A stretch of 64,000 bases of DNA. It comes from a virus. The stretch is from positions 123,645-187,644 of IMG/VR virus record IMGVR_UViG_3300027741_000022. One strand, given 5' to 3'. The notes below the pieces were generated by a model. The model was not told the DNA's origin and ran no database searches. It saw only the letters and a list, made by a program, of their open reading frames with translations. Shown here piece after piece: positions 8,314 to 15,438 of the stretch (within the stretch, counting starts at the first letter, position 1; each line of letters starts with the position of its first letter). Both the position numbers and the translations under genes were made by a program.

Positions 8314-8625
8314 ATGGAATGGCTAAGTTATTTTGGTTATCGCCGTCCTATTAATGGACAAAAGATTTTCTATTATGGCGAACATATTGGGGTTTGGCGT
8401 GGAACATATAGCTATGATCCAAATGATCCAGTTAGCCCTCATCGCATGATTTGCAGTGAAAGAGATAAGGAAACTGATGAAGTCCTTTCTCAATACGGTT
8501 TATCTAATCTGACTATGATTGTGGATCGTAGCGATTGTCCTTGGTGGATGGCTGATGATGGTCAAGAAAAACCATTAAAGCCTAGTGAGCCTTATCCAAA
8601 GGATTATCCTTCACAAAAGAATTAA
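8314..8625 (+). CDS. Hypothetical protein
   Basis: 103 residues from ATG 8314; a TTG at 8299 overlapping the upstream stop is the alternative. Aromatic- and Pro-rich (EWLSYFGYRRPINGQKIFYYGEHIGVWRG, PWWMADDGQ, KPSEPYPKDYPSQ). Probably a small beta-rich domain; not recognised. Confidence 0.65.
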   Translation: MEWLSYFGYRRPINGQKIFYYGEHIGVWRGTYSYDPNDPVSPHRMICSERDKETDEVLSQYGLSNLTMIVDRSDCPWWMADDGQEKPLKPSEPYPKDYPSQKN

Positions 8626-8640
8626 ACAGAAAGGTTAAAA

Positions 8641-9054
8641 ATGACTATTAAATCTAAAGAGTTGGGTATTATTTCGGTAGATGCTGGTGATGTGGTTTGT
8701 TTTAGTATGGACCGTTGTCTGGATATTGCCAAACGTCTTAACATGAGCGTTGATAATTTTATTGGAAACTTTAGTGGCGTAAAGTGCGAGTTTAGTTCAG
8801 ACGGTGTTTATGGTGTGAATAAAGTAACTGCCGTAGATCTCGTCGGTTCGACTTGCGACATGGTGTTAATTGGTGGTGCTGTAACCAAAAATCTTCGTAG
8901 GTTCCTGAAAGAAGGTGAGCAGGATTTCAATGAGTTCATGGATTCTCATCCTCGAAACGGAGAGATTGGTTTCGGCAAGGAATTCAATAGGGAACTGTTT
9001 GCTGAAATTGCATATGAACATCGTCGGCAACTGCTTGATAATCCGTCCTGTTAA
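8641..9054 (+). CDS. Hypothetical protein
   Basis: 137 residues (MTIKSKELGIISVDAGDVVCFSMDRCLDIAKRL...). A hydrophobic alpha/beta-like first half with two Cys near residues 20-26, and a Glu/Phe-rich second half (RRFLKEGEQDFNEFMDSHPRNGEIGFGKEFNRELF). No known family. Confidence 0.7.
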   Translation: MTIKSKELGIISVDAGDVVCFSMDRCLDIAKRLNMSVDNFIGNFSGVKCEFSSDGVYGVNKVTAVDLVGSTCDMVLIGGAVTKNLRRFLKEGEQDFNEFMDSHPRNGEIGFGKEFNRELFAEIAYEHRRQLLDNPSC

Positions 9055-9102
9055 ATCTTGATACCAATTTTGATCAAATGATAAAGATCGAGAAGTTACA
9101 TC

Positions 9103-9474
9103 ATGAAAATCGTTGAACAACAAATGATGGATGCTGTTGTTAATAAACACAGCGTTCGTCTTGGAACCACCCATGTAAATTATGAAGGTGGTGTTTCCAA
9201 GGTTTATTTTTACGGCACTCAAATTGCCGAAGTCACAGATAAAACTGTGAGGATTAGGAATTGTGGACACACAACTTCTACAACAAAAAGTAGACTCAAC
9301 GCTATTCTTTTGAGTCTTGTTGATGATAAGTGGATTTATCAAAAAAATAATGTTTGGTATATCTCTGGCAATCCCGGCTATCGTTTTGATAGTGCTTTTC
9401 TCAAAGGAGTTGAAGGCGAGTGGATTGAATTTTCAAATGATTTTCTTTTAAAATCATTTGTTCAACAGGATTGA
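9103..9474 (+). CDS. Hypothetical protein with C-terminal LLKSF motif
   Basis: 123 residues. Middle region looks like a small beta barrel (TTHVNYEGGVSKVYFYGTQIAEV). The very C-terminus is NDFLLKSFVQQD, placing the LLxSF motif at the opposite end from most other carriers. Its stop is followed by the promoter at 9471. Confidence 0.7.
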   Translation: MKIVEQQMMDAVVNKHSVRLGTTHVNYEGGVSKVYFYGTQIAEVTDKTVRIRNCGHTTSTTKSRLNAILLSLVDDKWIYQKNNVWYISGNPGYRFDSAFLKGVEGEWIEFSNDFLLKSFVQQD

Positions 9475-9498
9475 TTTAATTTTGCCTTCAGCTATAAT
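9471..9498 (+). promoter_or_regulatory. Sigma70-like promoter for a leaderless gene
   Basis: TTGATT at 9471-9476, 16-base spacer, TATAAT at 9493-9498. The ATG of the next gene begins seven bases after the -10 box, so transcription would start at or next to the start codon. The same TATAAT-N6-ATG arrangement occurs at 27128 and 36040. Confidence 0.65.
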
Positions 9499-9504
9499 AT
9501 TGGC

Positions 9505-9813
9505 ATGAAAGCAATTTTAATTGATCCTCACGAAAATACCGTTGATATCGTTGAATACAACGGAGATCATCGCCACCTAAACAATTTGGTAGACAGTGAC
9601 AGATTCACAAAGGTGAAGCTGGAGAATAAAGATGTTCTCTATGTCAATTGTCGCCCTGTAATCAACAAATACACAAGATACTTTTCGATAGAAGGAAAAG
9701 AGTTTGCAGGACTAGGACTGATACTTGGCGATAAAGAATCTGATGTTGTTCATACTGTTGACTATTATAAAAAAGCAGTAAGTATGCACAGCAAAATATT
9801 CCAAATGAAGTAA
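9505..9813 (+). CDS. Hypothetical protein, probably leaderless message
   Basis: 102 residues (MKAILIDPHENTVDIVEYNGDHRHL...). No Shine-Dalgarno; a perfect TATAAT ends six bases before the ATG. The N-terminus MKAILIDPHExTVxxVEYNGD is of a type common in small phage proteins, and the later GKEFAGLGLILG is beta-like. Function unknown. Confidence 0.75.
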   Translation: MKAILIDPHENTVDIVEYNGDHRHLNNLVDSDRFTKVKLENKDVLYVNCRPVINKYTRYFSIEGKEFAGLGLILGDKESDVVHTVDYYKKAVSMHSKIFQMK

Positions 9814-9827
9814 ACAAGGAGGTTTAT

Positions 9828-10010
9828 ATGTATGTTCTTGTGACAACTGATGATCTCGATAAGGTTAATTATTACGGACCTTTTAACGATCCAGAAGAAG
9901 CGTTTGAGTGGGGAGTTAATAAATTTGATACTTCTCACACGCTTTCTACTCATTTCATTAATCCTCCATCAAAGAAGGATTATTTCGTTTATAACCCGGA
10001 GCTTAACTAA
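9828..10010 (+). CDS. Small hypothetical protein
   Basis: 60 residues (MYVLVTTDDLDKVNYYGPFNDPEEAFEWG...), with a strong AAGGAGG eight bases before the ATG. The DPEEAFEWG segment resembles proteins that handle a bacterial 'FxxxEEA' helix, but no family is assigned. Confidence 0.7.
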   Translation: MYVLVTTDDLDKVNYYGPFNDPEEAFEWGVNKFDTSHTLSTHFINPPSKKDYFVYNPELN

Positions 10011-10011
10011 C

Positions 10012-10203
10012 ATGAAATTTCAAGATCTTCAAAGGTTTTGTCTTGAGCGTGGATATACTGTTAAGCGTATTGAAAAGCATTATGAGTGGAAGCGAAATAT
10101 GGATTCCACAATTGGTATTGCTGATACATTGATTGAAACTCAGAAAGAAATTCTTAAAGATATAGAGCACATTAAAAATCATGACGTTTGCCAAGCTAAT
10201 TAA
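10012..10203 (+). CDS. First of three tandem FC-GY paralogues
   Basis: 63 residues: MKFQDLQRFCLERGYTVKRI at the start and NHDVCQAN at the end. The pattern M-x-F-x-x-L-x-x-FC-x3-GY-x-V-x-R is shared with the next two genes. Its last codons are read in another frame from the same DNA that encodes the start of the next copy. Confidence 0.65.
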   Translation: MKFQDLQRFCLERGYTVKRIEKHYEWKRNMDSTIGIADTLIETQKEILKDIEHIKNHDVCQAN

Positions 10204-10405
10204 GTTTTGTGACAAGAATGGATACGAAGTAGAGAGATCAAATAGAGAATGGTGGTGCGGTAGTCATTCAAAGTATTTTTATAAATGGACTAGTAAAAAA
10301 ACAGGCTATAGCGAATCTCATGATTCAATAGCAGAAGCGTTTGATGCCATACTAGGCGATATAGAGGACGAGGACGAAAATCATGACATTTGCCAAGCTA
10401 ATTAA
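10181..10405 (+). CDS. Second tandem FC-GY paralogue
   Basis: 74 residues starting MTFAKLIKFCDKNGYEVER and ending ENHDICQAN. It overlaps the first copy by 23 bases and the third by 23 bases. The first 15 residues are identical to those of the third copy. SEAFDAILGDIE-type acidic helix near the end. Unknown function. Confidence 0.7.
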   Translation: MTFAKLIKFCDKNGYEVERSNREWWCGSHSKYFYKWTSKKTGYSESHDSIAEAFDAILGDIEDEDENHDICQAN

Positions 10406-10598
10406 GTTTTGTGACAAGAATGGATACGAAATAGACCGAACGCCAGGAGGCGAATACTTCCATTCAAAATACGATTATAATTGGCGTAAAAAAGATGATG
10501 AAGATCTTAATTTCAATTGCTCAGACACCATACCAGAAGCATTTAGCGATATACTAAAAGATATTGAAGAACGAAAGAGAGAACAAATTGAAACCTGA
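10383..10598 (+). CDS. Third tandem FC-GY paralogue
   Basis: 71 residues starting MTFAKLIKFCDKNGYEIDR. Body HSKYDYNWRKKD and PEAFSDILKDIEER align with HSKYFYKWTSKK and AEAFDAILGDIED of the second copy. It lacks the NHDICQAN tail, because no fourth copy follows to supply it. Confidence 0.7.
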   Translation: MTFAKLIKFCDKNGYEIDRTPGGEYFHSKYDYNWRKKDDEDLNFNCSDTIPEAFSDILKDIEERKREQIET

Positions 10599-10833
10599 AG
10601 TTGGTAAAAGAGTTCGTCTTTTGTCCAAGATGACAAACCCAGATTCAAAGTATATGCCAGAAGAAGATTTGGCAGTTGGATCGGTTGGTACAATTACCAG
10701 AATTCACACTGAAAGTCGCCCTGAATTTCATGTTATTGAAGTTAAATGGGATTGCGGCAGAGGATTAAGCCTTCTTCCTTATATTGATAAGTTCGAAGTT
10801 TTTGATAAAGAAGAAAAGAAAAATGAAAACTAA
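10588..10833 (+). CDS. DUF4314-like SH3-type protein
   Basis: 81 residues if started at TTG 10588; TTG 10564 is the alternative. KPEVGKRVRLLSKMTNPDSKYMPEEDLAVGSVGTITRI, then VIEVKWDCGRGLSLLPYIDKFEV (quoted in part) follow the DUF4314 plan: G-x-RVxL, GxxGTVxxI, VxWDxGRSL, VDxFEV. The fold is a small SH3-like barrel; molecular role unknown. Confidence 0.6.
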   Translation: MKPEVGKRVRLLSKMTNPDSKYMPEEDLAVGSVGTITRIHTESRPEFHVIEVKWDCGRGLSLLPYIDKFEVFDKEEKKNEN

Positions 10834-11197
10834 AATCACACTAAAAAATTATTTGAGCAGCGTCAACTATTCAATTAGTTCTGCATGTGAGTTTCTTTGG
10901 GATTGTTATGGTGACAATGCCTTTAAACTTGACTACGACAAGAAAAGAGGCAGCAAATTTGTTTATTCTACCGGCATAGTTTTTGACTCCGATAAGCAAA
11001 CTGTTTATGAAATGACTGTTTGGGATTACAAAAAAGAAAAAGAATATCGTTGGATACATCCAAGGTATACGAAGAAGTATGAAGCAGAATCAATTAAAAG
11101 AGGCATCAGACCAGAACAGTCAATTGATGACCGAAACTTCTATGCAGTCTCAGCACAAACACTGCTATCTAAAATAAGAGAATTATCACGCAAATAA
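10823..11197 (+). CDS. Hypothetical basic protein
   Basis: 124 residues from ATG 10823, overlapping the previous stop by 11 bases. Rich in Lys/Tyr (YDKKRGSKFVYST, VWDYKKEKEYRWIHPRYTKKYEAE). The fragment STGIVFDSDKQTVYEMTVWD looks like a beta meander. Not recognised. Confidence 0.7.
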   Translation: MKTKITLKNYLSSVNYSISSACEFLWDCYGDNAFKLDYDKKRGSKFVYSTGIVFDSDKQTVYEMTVWDYKKEKEYRWIHPRYTKKYEAESIKRGIRPEQSIDDRNFYAVSAQTLLSKIRELSRK

Positions 11198-11264
11198 ATG
11201 AGACTAGTGAATATTATATTCCAAAAGAATACATTGAAACTGTTTTGCTAAACAGAAAGATGAC

Positions 11265-11471
11265 TTGAAAAAAATCCAAAGAACTTGTAGACTCTGCGGC
11301 AAGCTAGTTGAAATGCTTGTTAATTCAAAAGATTTGTCTGACTGGAAAAGCGAAAAAAAATATATCCAAGATGCTATGCCATATCTTAGCGATAGCGAAA
11401 GAGAAATCTTAATCAGCAAAACATGCGGTGAATGTTTTGACAAAATGTTCCCACCAAATCCAGAAGAATAA
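11265..11471 (+). CDS. Small zinc-binding protein
   Basis: 68 residues from a TTG start. CRLCGKLVEML near residue 8 and KTCGECFDKMFPP near the C-terminus provide two C-x2-C pairs for one zinc. The second pair resembles CGRCFKKVF of the gene at 6122. The preceding 60 bases contain a short open stretch without a start codon that may be a gene remnant. Confidence 0.65.
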   Translation: MKKIQRTCRLCGKLVEMLVNSKDLSDWKSEKKYIQDAMPYLSDSEREILISKTCGECFDKMFPPNPEE

Positions 11472-11485
11472 ACAAGGAGGTTTTT

Positions 11486-11701
11486 GTGCGGCAGAAAATC
11501 AAGGATGTTATTGCAAAAGAACTTGGTTTGGTTGATATAGATGATAATGCAAGCATAAAGTTGCTTGGTGAAGATAGTATTGGAAGAATTGAATTGCTTT
11601 TTGCTGTAGAAACTGCTCTTGGTAAAAAGCTAACAGAGAGTGATATTCTTCAAATTGATACTGTTAACGATCTTGTGAGAGTTTTTGAAAAGAAAGATTA
11701 A
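11486..11701 (+). CDS. Acyl carrier protein
   Basis: 71 residues, GTG start with AAGGAGG seven bases upstream. The sequence LGEDSIGRIELLFAVE has the canonical D-S-(L/I)-x-x-x-E-L phosphopantetheine-attachment motif at residues 30-37, Ser31 being the expected attachment site. Length and four-helix pattern fit the ACP family (70-80 residues). ACPs carry acyl or peptidyl groups for fatty-acid, polyketide or lipoyl chemistry, and also bind other proteins. No partner synthase is visible, so it may serve or sequester a host enzyme. Confidence 0.85.
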   Translation: MRQKIKDVIAKELGLVDIDDNASIKLLGEDSIGRIELLFAVETALGKKLTESDILQIDTVNDLVRVFEKKD

Positions 11702-11788
11702 ATGGAATTTATCTTGCTTGTTGCTATTTCTTTTTTGTGTTTTGCCTTCAGTTTGATTCTATTCAACTTACTACCATATCATGTCTAA
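11702..11788 (+). CDS. Tiny membrane peptide
   Basis: 28 residues, almost entirely hydrophobic (MEFILLVAISFLCFAFSLIL then FNLLPYHV), one predicted membrane helix. It starts one base after the ACP stop and overlaps the next gene by eight bases, which favours real translation. A membrane-modifying or anchoring role is possible but not shown. Confidence 0.5.
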   Translation: MEFILLVAISFLCFAFSLILFNLLPYHV

Positions 11789-12131
11789 GAAAAAAGCCAA
11801 AAAGAAAACAATTCAAAAGAAAATATCCTACAAAAACTTTAGTGACTGGTGGGATAAAGTTGGTTCAAAAGAAGTTGATAAGATTGAAAAAGCTTGGCTT
11901 AAAAACAATGAACCAAATGATGATGAAGATGAAGGCGGTGGCGATCATTGGCATGTGAATCAAATGATGCACAATGGCGATGCTCACGAAATGACCTATG
12001 AAAATGCAAATAATGCATATGAAAAAGGTTTGGGTGGTGAACAAATGGATCAAGGAGATAGTTTGTATTGTGAATTAGATGATGTAATTTACAAAGCATA
12101 TGAAATAGGGAAAAAGTTGAAGAAGAAATAG
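11781..12131 (+). CDS. Hypothetical protein with basic N-terminus and acidic His-rich middle
   Basis: 116 residues: a Lys-rich start (MSKKKAKKKTIQKK), NFSDWWDKVGSKEVDKIEKAW, an acidic/Gly stretch DDEDEGGGDHWHVNQMMHNGDAHEM, then helical ENANNAYEKGLGG. It ends ten bases before the next GGTACGCT element. Confidence 0.7.
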   Translation: MSKKKAKKKTIQKKISYKNFSDWWDKVGSKEVDKIEKAWLKNNEPNDDEDEGGGDHWHVNQMMHNGDAHEMTYENANNAYEKGLGGEQMDQGDSLYCELDDVIYKAYEIGKKLKKK

Positions 12132-12132
12132 C

Positions 12133-12160
12133 TTGACAAATAGTTTCTTCCCGGTACGCT
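12133..12160 (+). promoter_or_regulatory. GGTACGCT element, class A (copy 2), with a TTGACA upstream
   Basis: AGTTTCTTCCCGGTACGCT at 12142-12160. In this copy alone a perfect TTGACA (12133-12138) lies 16 bases before TACGCT, as a -35 would. This supports reading TACGCT as a -10 element. It drives the TilS-like gene. Confidence 0.7.
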
Positions 12161-12212
12161 ACACAGACGAGCAGAGAGTGTAGACGCATATTTTATTTCC
12201 GAGATAAGCGGA

Positions 12213-12860
12213 ATGATTAAGATTATCAAAGAAATAGCTCCGCTGGATAAGCCTTGCTACTTTGCCGTTAGTATGGGCGTTGATAGCGTCTCAGCGTATC
12301 TGTGGATGGTGAACAAGGGCTATAAAGTAACCCCAATTCATTTCAATCACGGTCTAAGGGTTCAAAACGATTTGATGGAAGCAAAGTTTGTTGAGCTTTG
12401 TGAAGCTACCAACAAAAAGCCCATCATTGGCAATGGCAATAATCTTGTAACAGAAGCAGAGTGCCGACAAGCTCGCTTAAATTTCTATAAAGAAGCTGTT
12501 GAGTATGATGGTGTGATTCTAACTGCACACCATCTTAATGATTGTGTTGAAAGCTATCTTCTCAATTGTTTTAGAGGAAAGCCGACTCATAACTTCTTTG
12601 AACTTGTGAGTGAATTTCCTGATTATAAGATTGCCCATCCCTTTTTGATCTCACGCAAAAAGGACTTTGCTCAATACGTTGAGCGAAACAACTATTCCAG
12701 GTTTATTGTAGAAGATGAAACAAACAATGTTGTGAAGGGCAGCCGTCGCAACTGGATTAGAACTACCATTGTTCCGGAAATGAATAGTCAGAAGTTGAGT
12801 CTGGAAAAGTATTGTCTTGAAAGAATCGAAAACATGATCGAAAACTTTATTGGAGTATAA
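12213..12860 (+). CDS. tilS: TilS-like tRNA(Ile)-lysidine synthetase
   Basis: 215 residues. TilS uses ATP and lysine to convert C34 of tRNA-Ile(CAU) to lysidine so it reads AUA. Motifs: PP-loop SMGVDS (20-25, Gly to Met against SGGxDS), NHGLR (45-49), EAECRQARLNFYKEA (81-95), TAHHLNDCVESYLLNCFRG (104-122), HPFLISRKKDF (142-152) and EDETNNVVKGSRRNWIR (167-183). Only the N-terminal catalytic domain is present; cellular enzymes are typically longer. It follows a GGTACGCT element. A CAU tRNA lies 11.5 kb downstream and is a plausible substrate. The Met in the PP-loop could mean altered specificity. Confidence 0.85.
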   Translation: MIKIIKEIAPLDKPCYFAVSMGVDSVSAYLWMVNKGYKVTPIHFNHGLRVQNDLMEAKFVELCEATNKKPIIGNGNNLVTEAECRQARLNFYKEAVEYDGVILTAHHLNDCVESYLLNCFRGKPTHNFFELVSEFPDYKIAHPFLISRKKDFAQYVERNNYSRFIVEDETNNVVKGSRRNWIRTTIVPEMNSQKLSLEKYCLERIENMIENFIGV

Positions 12861-12863
12861 AGA

Positions 12864-13052
12864 ATGGTTATTACTAAAGTTGCTGCATTAAAAACTGGTG
12901 ATAGGGTGGTTGTTGGTAATGAAGTTTTTGTTGTAACAGGATCGCATCAAACAGGACTTCATGATTTGCAAGTTTACATGAAAAGTGATTTGCATGAGTA
13001 TGAAATTAAACTTCCTTTGTTTGCTGGCGATAAAGTCCAGTTGGGGTGTTGA
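12864..13052 (+). CDS. Small SH3/KOW-like protein
   Basis: 62 residues: LKTGDRVVVGNEVFVVTGSHQTG, then HEYEIKLPLFAGDKVQLGC. The two GD-(R/K)-V turns and alternating hydrophobics suggest a small beta barrel of the KOW/SH3 kind. It is three bases after the TilS-like gene and shares its message. Confidence 0.65.
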   Translation: MVITKVAALKTGDRVVVGNEVFVVTGSHQTGLHDLQVYMKSDLHEYEIKLPLFAGDKVQLGC

Positions 13053-13054
13053 AA

Positions 13055-13360
13055 ATGAAAAATAAAAGTAAAGATTTGCTTGAAAGTTTCGATGATGAAA
13101 TTGAAAAAGGCTATACGCAATATCATTTCACAGTAACTGGTGGTTTTCATGTAAAAAATACTTGGAAACCTGCATTTGATTGTAATAACGAAATTTGTGG
13201 TTTTGAAAAATCAGACGGCACTATCATTGATCTTGCTGTTTGTCTCCTTATGCAGAACGACAAAGGCGAGAGGGTGATTTTTAGCGATAAGCAATTGGAA
13301 AAAATTGGGTTTGAAAGTTTAGAATACGATACGGCAAATTTTGTAGAAATACACGAATGA
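13055..13360 (+). CDS. Small protein with N-terminal KDLLESFDDE motif
   Basis: 101 residues from ATG 13055 (MKNKSKDLLESFDDEIEKGYTQ). The shared LLESFD motif is at residues 8-13. The body (HFTVTGGFHVKNTWKPAFDCNNEICGFEKSDG, quoted in part) is beta-like and unrecognised. ATGA overlap with the next gene. Confidence 0.7.
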   Translation: MKNKSKDLLESFDDEIEKGYTQYHFTVTGGFHVKNTWKPAFDCNNEICGFEKSDGTIIDLAVCLLMQNDKGERVIFSDKQLEKIGFESLEYDTANFVEIHE

Positions 13361-13563
13361 ACATCGAAGAATACAAAGCAAAAGTTATTTGGTATTTGAC
13401 TGAAGAATATATGATCGCTGATCTTGAAGATATGAGCAGAGGAAGCGATGAATTGAGCGATGAGGTTGACAATCTTATTGAGAGTGCTTACAAAAAAAAG
13501 AAAAGCATTATGGTAGCAGCAAGAAGGCTGAAAGCTATTATTGATATGTTTACTGAGAAGTAA
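13357..13563 (+). CDS. Small helical protein
   Basis: 68 residues (MNIEEYKAKVIWYLTEEYMIADLEDM...). Highly charged and helical; the C-terminal half is basic (YKKKKSIMVAARRLKAII). Translationally coupled to the preceding gene. Unknown. Confidence 0.65.
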   Translation: MNIEEYKAKVIWYLTEEYMIADLEDMSRGSDELSDEVDNLIESAYKKKKSIMVAARRLKAIIDMFTEK

Positions 13564-13582
13564 CTAACCAGGAGACTGAGCG

Positions 13583-13723
13583 ATGGAAAAAAAGTTATGC
13601 GAACTCAGTGAAAAAATTGCTAAACTCATGGAAGAATACAAAATGAGAGTTTATGACTTAGAATTCATCAACGAACTGATTGAAAAAACTATTGAACGTG
13701 ATGAAAAAGAGTGTTCGTATTAA
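13583..13723 (+). CDS. Tiny coiled-coil-like protein
   Basis: 46 residues (MEKKLCELSEKIAKLMEEYK...), with GGAG 9-12 bases before ATG. The Leu/Ile spacing (L-x2-L-x2-K-I-x-K-L-M) fits a short coiled coil that could oligomerise. Ends 12 bases before the next GGTACGCT element. Confidence 0.6.
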   Translation: MEKKLCELSEKIAKLMEEYKMRVYDLEFINELIEKTIERDEKECSY

Positions 13724-13735
13724 ATCATTCTAGCA

Positions 13736-13754
13736 AGTTTCCTCCTGGTACGCT
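13736..13754 (+). promoter_or_regulatory. GGTACGCT element, class A (copy 3)
   Basis: AGTTTCCTCCTGGTACGCT, 51 bases before the ATG at 13805. It follows the stop of an unrelated short gene and begins a new unit. Confidence 0.75.
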
Positions 13755-13804
13755 CTGCTGTTGTCGGATAGAGACACTATACACACTAGAAAAGGAACTA
13801 TAAA

Positions 13805-14254
13805 ATGGCTTGGCATATCGTTGCGAATGAGTCTGGTGAGTCCATCGAAAGCAAGAAGGTTTATTATCCCGTTAAGGACGAAGCTGGCGAGGTTAAGTAT
13901 CGTCGTAATGGCAAGCTGAATCTTGAGTGTCATTTCAAGCACGATGCTGTTGGCATGGATCAGGCTTGGAAGATTACTTATGCTTTGCGTAAGCGTAAGA
14001 ATAACGAAGGCGAATATAAGTATACTCATAACTTCAATATCCACGCACCGGATCGTAAGGTTCCCCGTAGGGCTCATAAGCTGGACGATGTTATGATTGT
14101 TGTGAAGAACGCTATTTTCAATGGTAGAAACACAACCGGCAGTCTTAACCTCAATAGTTTCAAGCGGAAGATGACTGAAATTGTCAACAAGGATTTTGCT
14201 GACTCTGTGGCAAATGAGTTTGTTGCTAAGATTAAGGAAGCGGTCGCAGGATGA
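13805..14254 (+). CDS. Probably highly expressed basic protein
   Basis: 149 residues (MAWHIVANESGESIESKKVYYPVKD...). Basic, with ALRKRKNNEGEYKYTHNF and HAPDRKVPRRAHKLDDV in the middle and a helical C-terminus. AAGGAAC 8 bases before ATG. Codons are GGC/CGT/AAG/GCT rich, unlike the AT-rich neighbours, as in other promoter-proximal genes here. Nucleic-acid binding is plausible from charge only. Confidence 0.75.
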   Translation: MAWHIVANESGESIESKKVYYPVKDEAGEVKYRRNGKLNLECHFKHDAVGMDQAWKITYALRKRKNNEGEYKYTHNFNIHAPDRKVPRRAHKLDDVMIVVKNAIFNGRNTTGSLNLNSFKRKMTEIVNKDFADSVANEFVAKIKEAVAG

Positions 14255-14496
14255 AACTAAACACTAAAATTTCTGCAAAACTTGTTGATGTTAGGGGCGA
14301 TGTTTGTGAATACGCCGATATGATTGGTTGTTCTGGCACTTTGTATTTGAGTGAGGACAACGAAAATAATTGGTTTAATCCTGGTGGTGGTGAAACACTT
14401 GGGTTTTATCGTAAGCGAACAACCCAAAAGGATAATTTGATTCGAGTATCAACCCGTGCTGGTAATACCTTTGTGTTTGATGTAAATGAAAACTGA
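14251..14496 (+). CDS. Small hypothetical protein
   Basis: 81 residues (MKLNTKISAKLVDVRGDVCEYADMIG...), starting in an ATGA overlap. Beta-rich with GDV and NTFVFDVNEN strands. Not recognised. Overlaps the methyltransferase start by 11 bases. Confidence 0.65.
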   Translation: MKLNTKISAKLVDVRGDVCEYADMIGCSGTLYLSEDNENNWFNPGGGETLGFYRKRTTQKDNLIRVSTRAGNTFVFDVNEN

Positions 14497-15088
14497 ACTC
14501 TGTGAGCTTTTTGAAAAATATTACTCTGATAAGTGTCCACAATTAGGACTACATTCCTATTCACCCGTTTATTATGAATATCTGAGTGAATATAAAGAAA
14601 CCTTTTCAGATATTATTGAAATAGGTGTTGGCAATAAAGAGTTGATGGGTAAGTATTTTGGAGAAAATTATCAGATAGGAGCAAGTTTAAAAGCCTGGCG
14701 GGACTTTTTTGTAAATGCAAACATATATGGTTTGGATATTCGCAAAGATGTTCTTTTCAAAGAAGATAGACTAGCTTGCTTTTACACAGATCAGGGTTCA
14801 GAAATTGAATTAGAAAATGCTATTAGAGAAATCAAAAAATACAAAGGTGATGAAAATCTTTTGTTTGATTTGATAGTTGATGATGGAAGTCATAGATTTG
14901 ATCATATAATCACATCATTCAACTGTTTTTCTAAGTACGTTAAATCAGGTGGGTTTTATATTATCGAAGATGTTTTAACAAAAAACGTTGATTTGTTAAG
15001 AGAAAGACTAAACCAAAAAGATTTTGAGTTAGTGAAAATTTACGCAGGATCTAATTTTGATGGTTTTGTTTTGTGTAGAAAGAAATAA
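14486..15088 (+). CDS. SAM-dependent methyltransferase (class I)
   Basis: 200 residues. Motif I is IEIGVG (44-49), followed by ASLKAWRDFFVNANIYGLDIR (66-86), which holds the ribose-binding acidic residue, then DQGS (102-105), FDLIVDDGSHRFDH (127-140) and GGFYIIEDVL (155-164). This order matches class I methyltransferases of the demethylmacrocin/cephalosporin-hydroxylase-like group, which methylate small molecules or sugars using S-adenosylmethionine. The substrate is not evident. It could alter phage DNA, glycans or a host metabolite. Confidence 0.8.
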   Translation: MKTELCELFEKYYSDKCPQLGLHSYSPVYYEYLSEYKETFSDIIEIGVGNKELMGKYFGENYQIGASLKAWRDFFVNANIYGLDIRKDVLFKEDRLACFYTDQGSEIELENAIREIKKYKGDENLLFDLIVDDGSHRFDHIITSFNCFSKYVKSGGFYIIEDVLTKNVDLLRERLNQKDFELVKIYAGSNFDGFVLCRKK

Positions 15089-15100
15089 AGGAGCTATAAA

Positions 15101-15136
15101 ATGACTAAGATTAAGATGTTGGAAACTCAGGGTTGA
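15101..15136 (+). CDS. Possible leader peptide
   Basis: Encodes MTKIKMLETQG and stop, preceded by a strong AAGGAGCTATAAA. It ends six bases before the next gene's ATG. Such a short, well-initiated ORF may couple ribosomes to the next start or be a decayed 5' end. Only 11 residues, so support is the initiation region alone. Confidence 0.35.
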   Translation: MTKIKMLETQG

Positions 15137-15141
15137 ATCAT

Positions 15142-15411
15142 ATGGCTAATAAAGAAGATAAAATCTACGTTGAATGTTCTTGTGGAAGTCCCGAGCATTT
15201 GCTCCAATTTGATCGAGACGAGGATTTTGTTTACGTTTACGTTCTTTTGAATAATGAAAATTTCTTCAAAAGAATTTGGCTCGGACTAAAGTATATTTTT
15301 GGTTACAAGTGTCGTTACGGAAACTTTGATGAGATTCTTCTCAGCAGAGAATCTGTAAAGAGTCTTGCTGAGTATTTGAATGAATCTGTAAAGAGTCTTA
15401 CTGAATATTGA
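15142..15411 (+). CDS. Conserved phage-type hypothetical protein (ECSCGSPEH)
   Basis: 89 residues from ATG 15142. The pattern YVECSCGSPEHLLQFDRDED, then NFFKRIWLGLKYIFGYKC and FDEILLS, matches a hypothetical family common in phages. The CxCGS-EH segment may bind metal. The C-terminus carries an internal repeat: ESVKSLAEYLN, ESVKSLTEY. Confidence 0.7.
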   Translation: MANKEDKIYVECSCGSPEHLLQFDRDEDFVYVYVLLNNENFFKRIWLGLKYIFGYKCRYGNFDEILLSRESVKSLAEYLNESVKSLTEY

Positions 15412-15438
15412 GTGTCTGATTTTTCAAAGGAGAAAATG

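Noticed and set aside
8866-9342. A 158-codon minus-strand reading frame
   Set aside because: It lies entirely opposite two genes with good starts and sensible sequences; its own composition is a typical shadow with no start signal.
11198-11267. A short gene ahead of the zinc-binding gene at 11265 (ETSEYYIPKEYIETVLLNRKMT)
   Set aside because: The stretch looks coding but has no start codon in frame after an upstream stop; at most a gene remnant.
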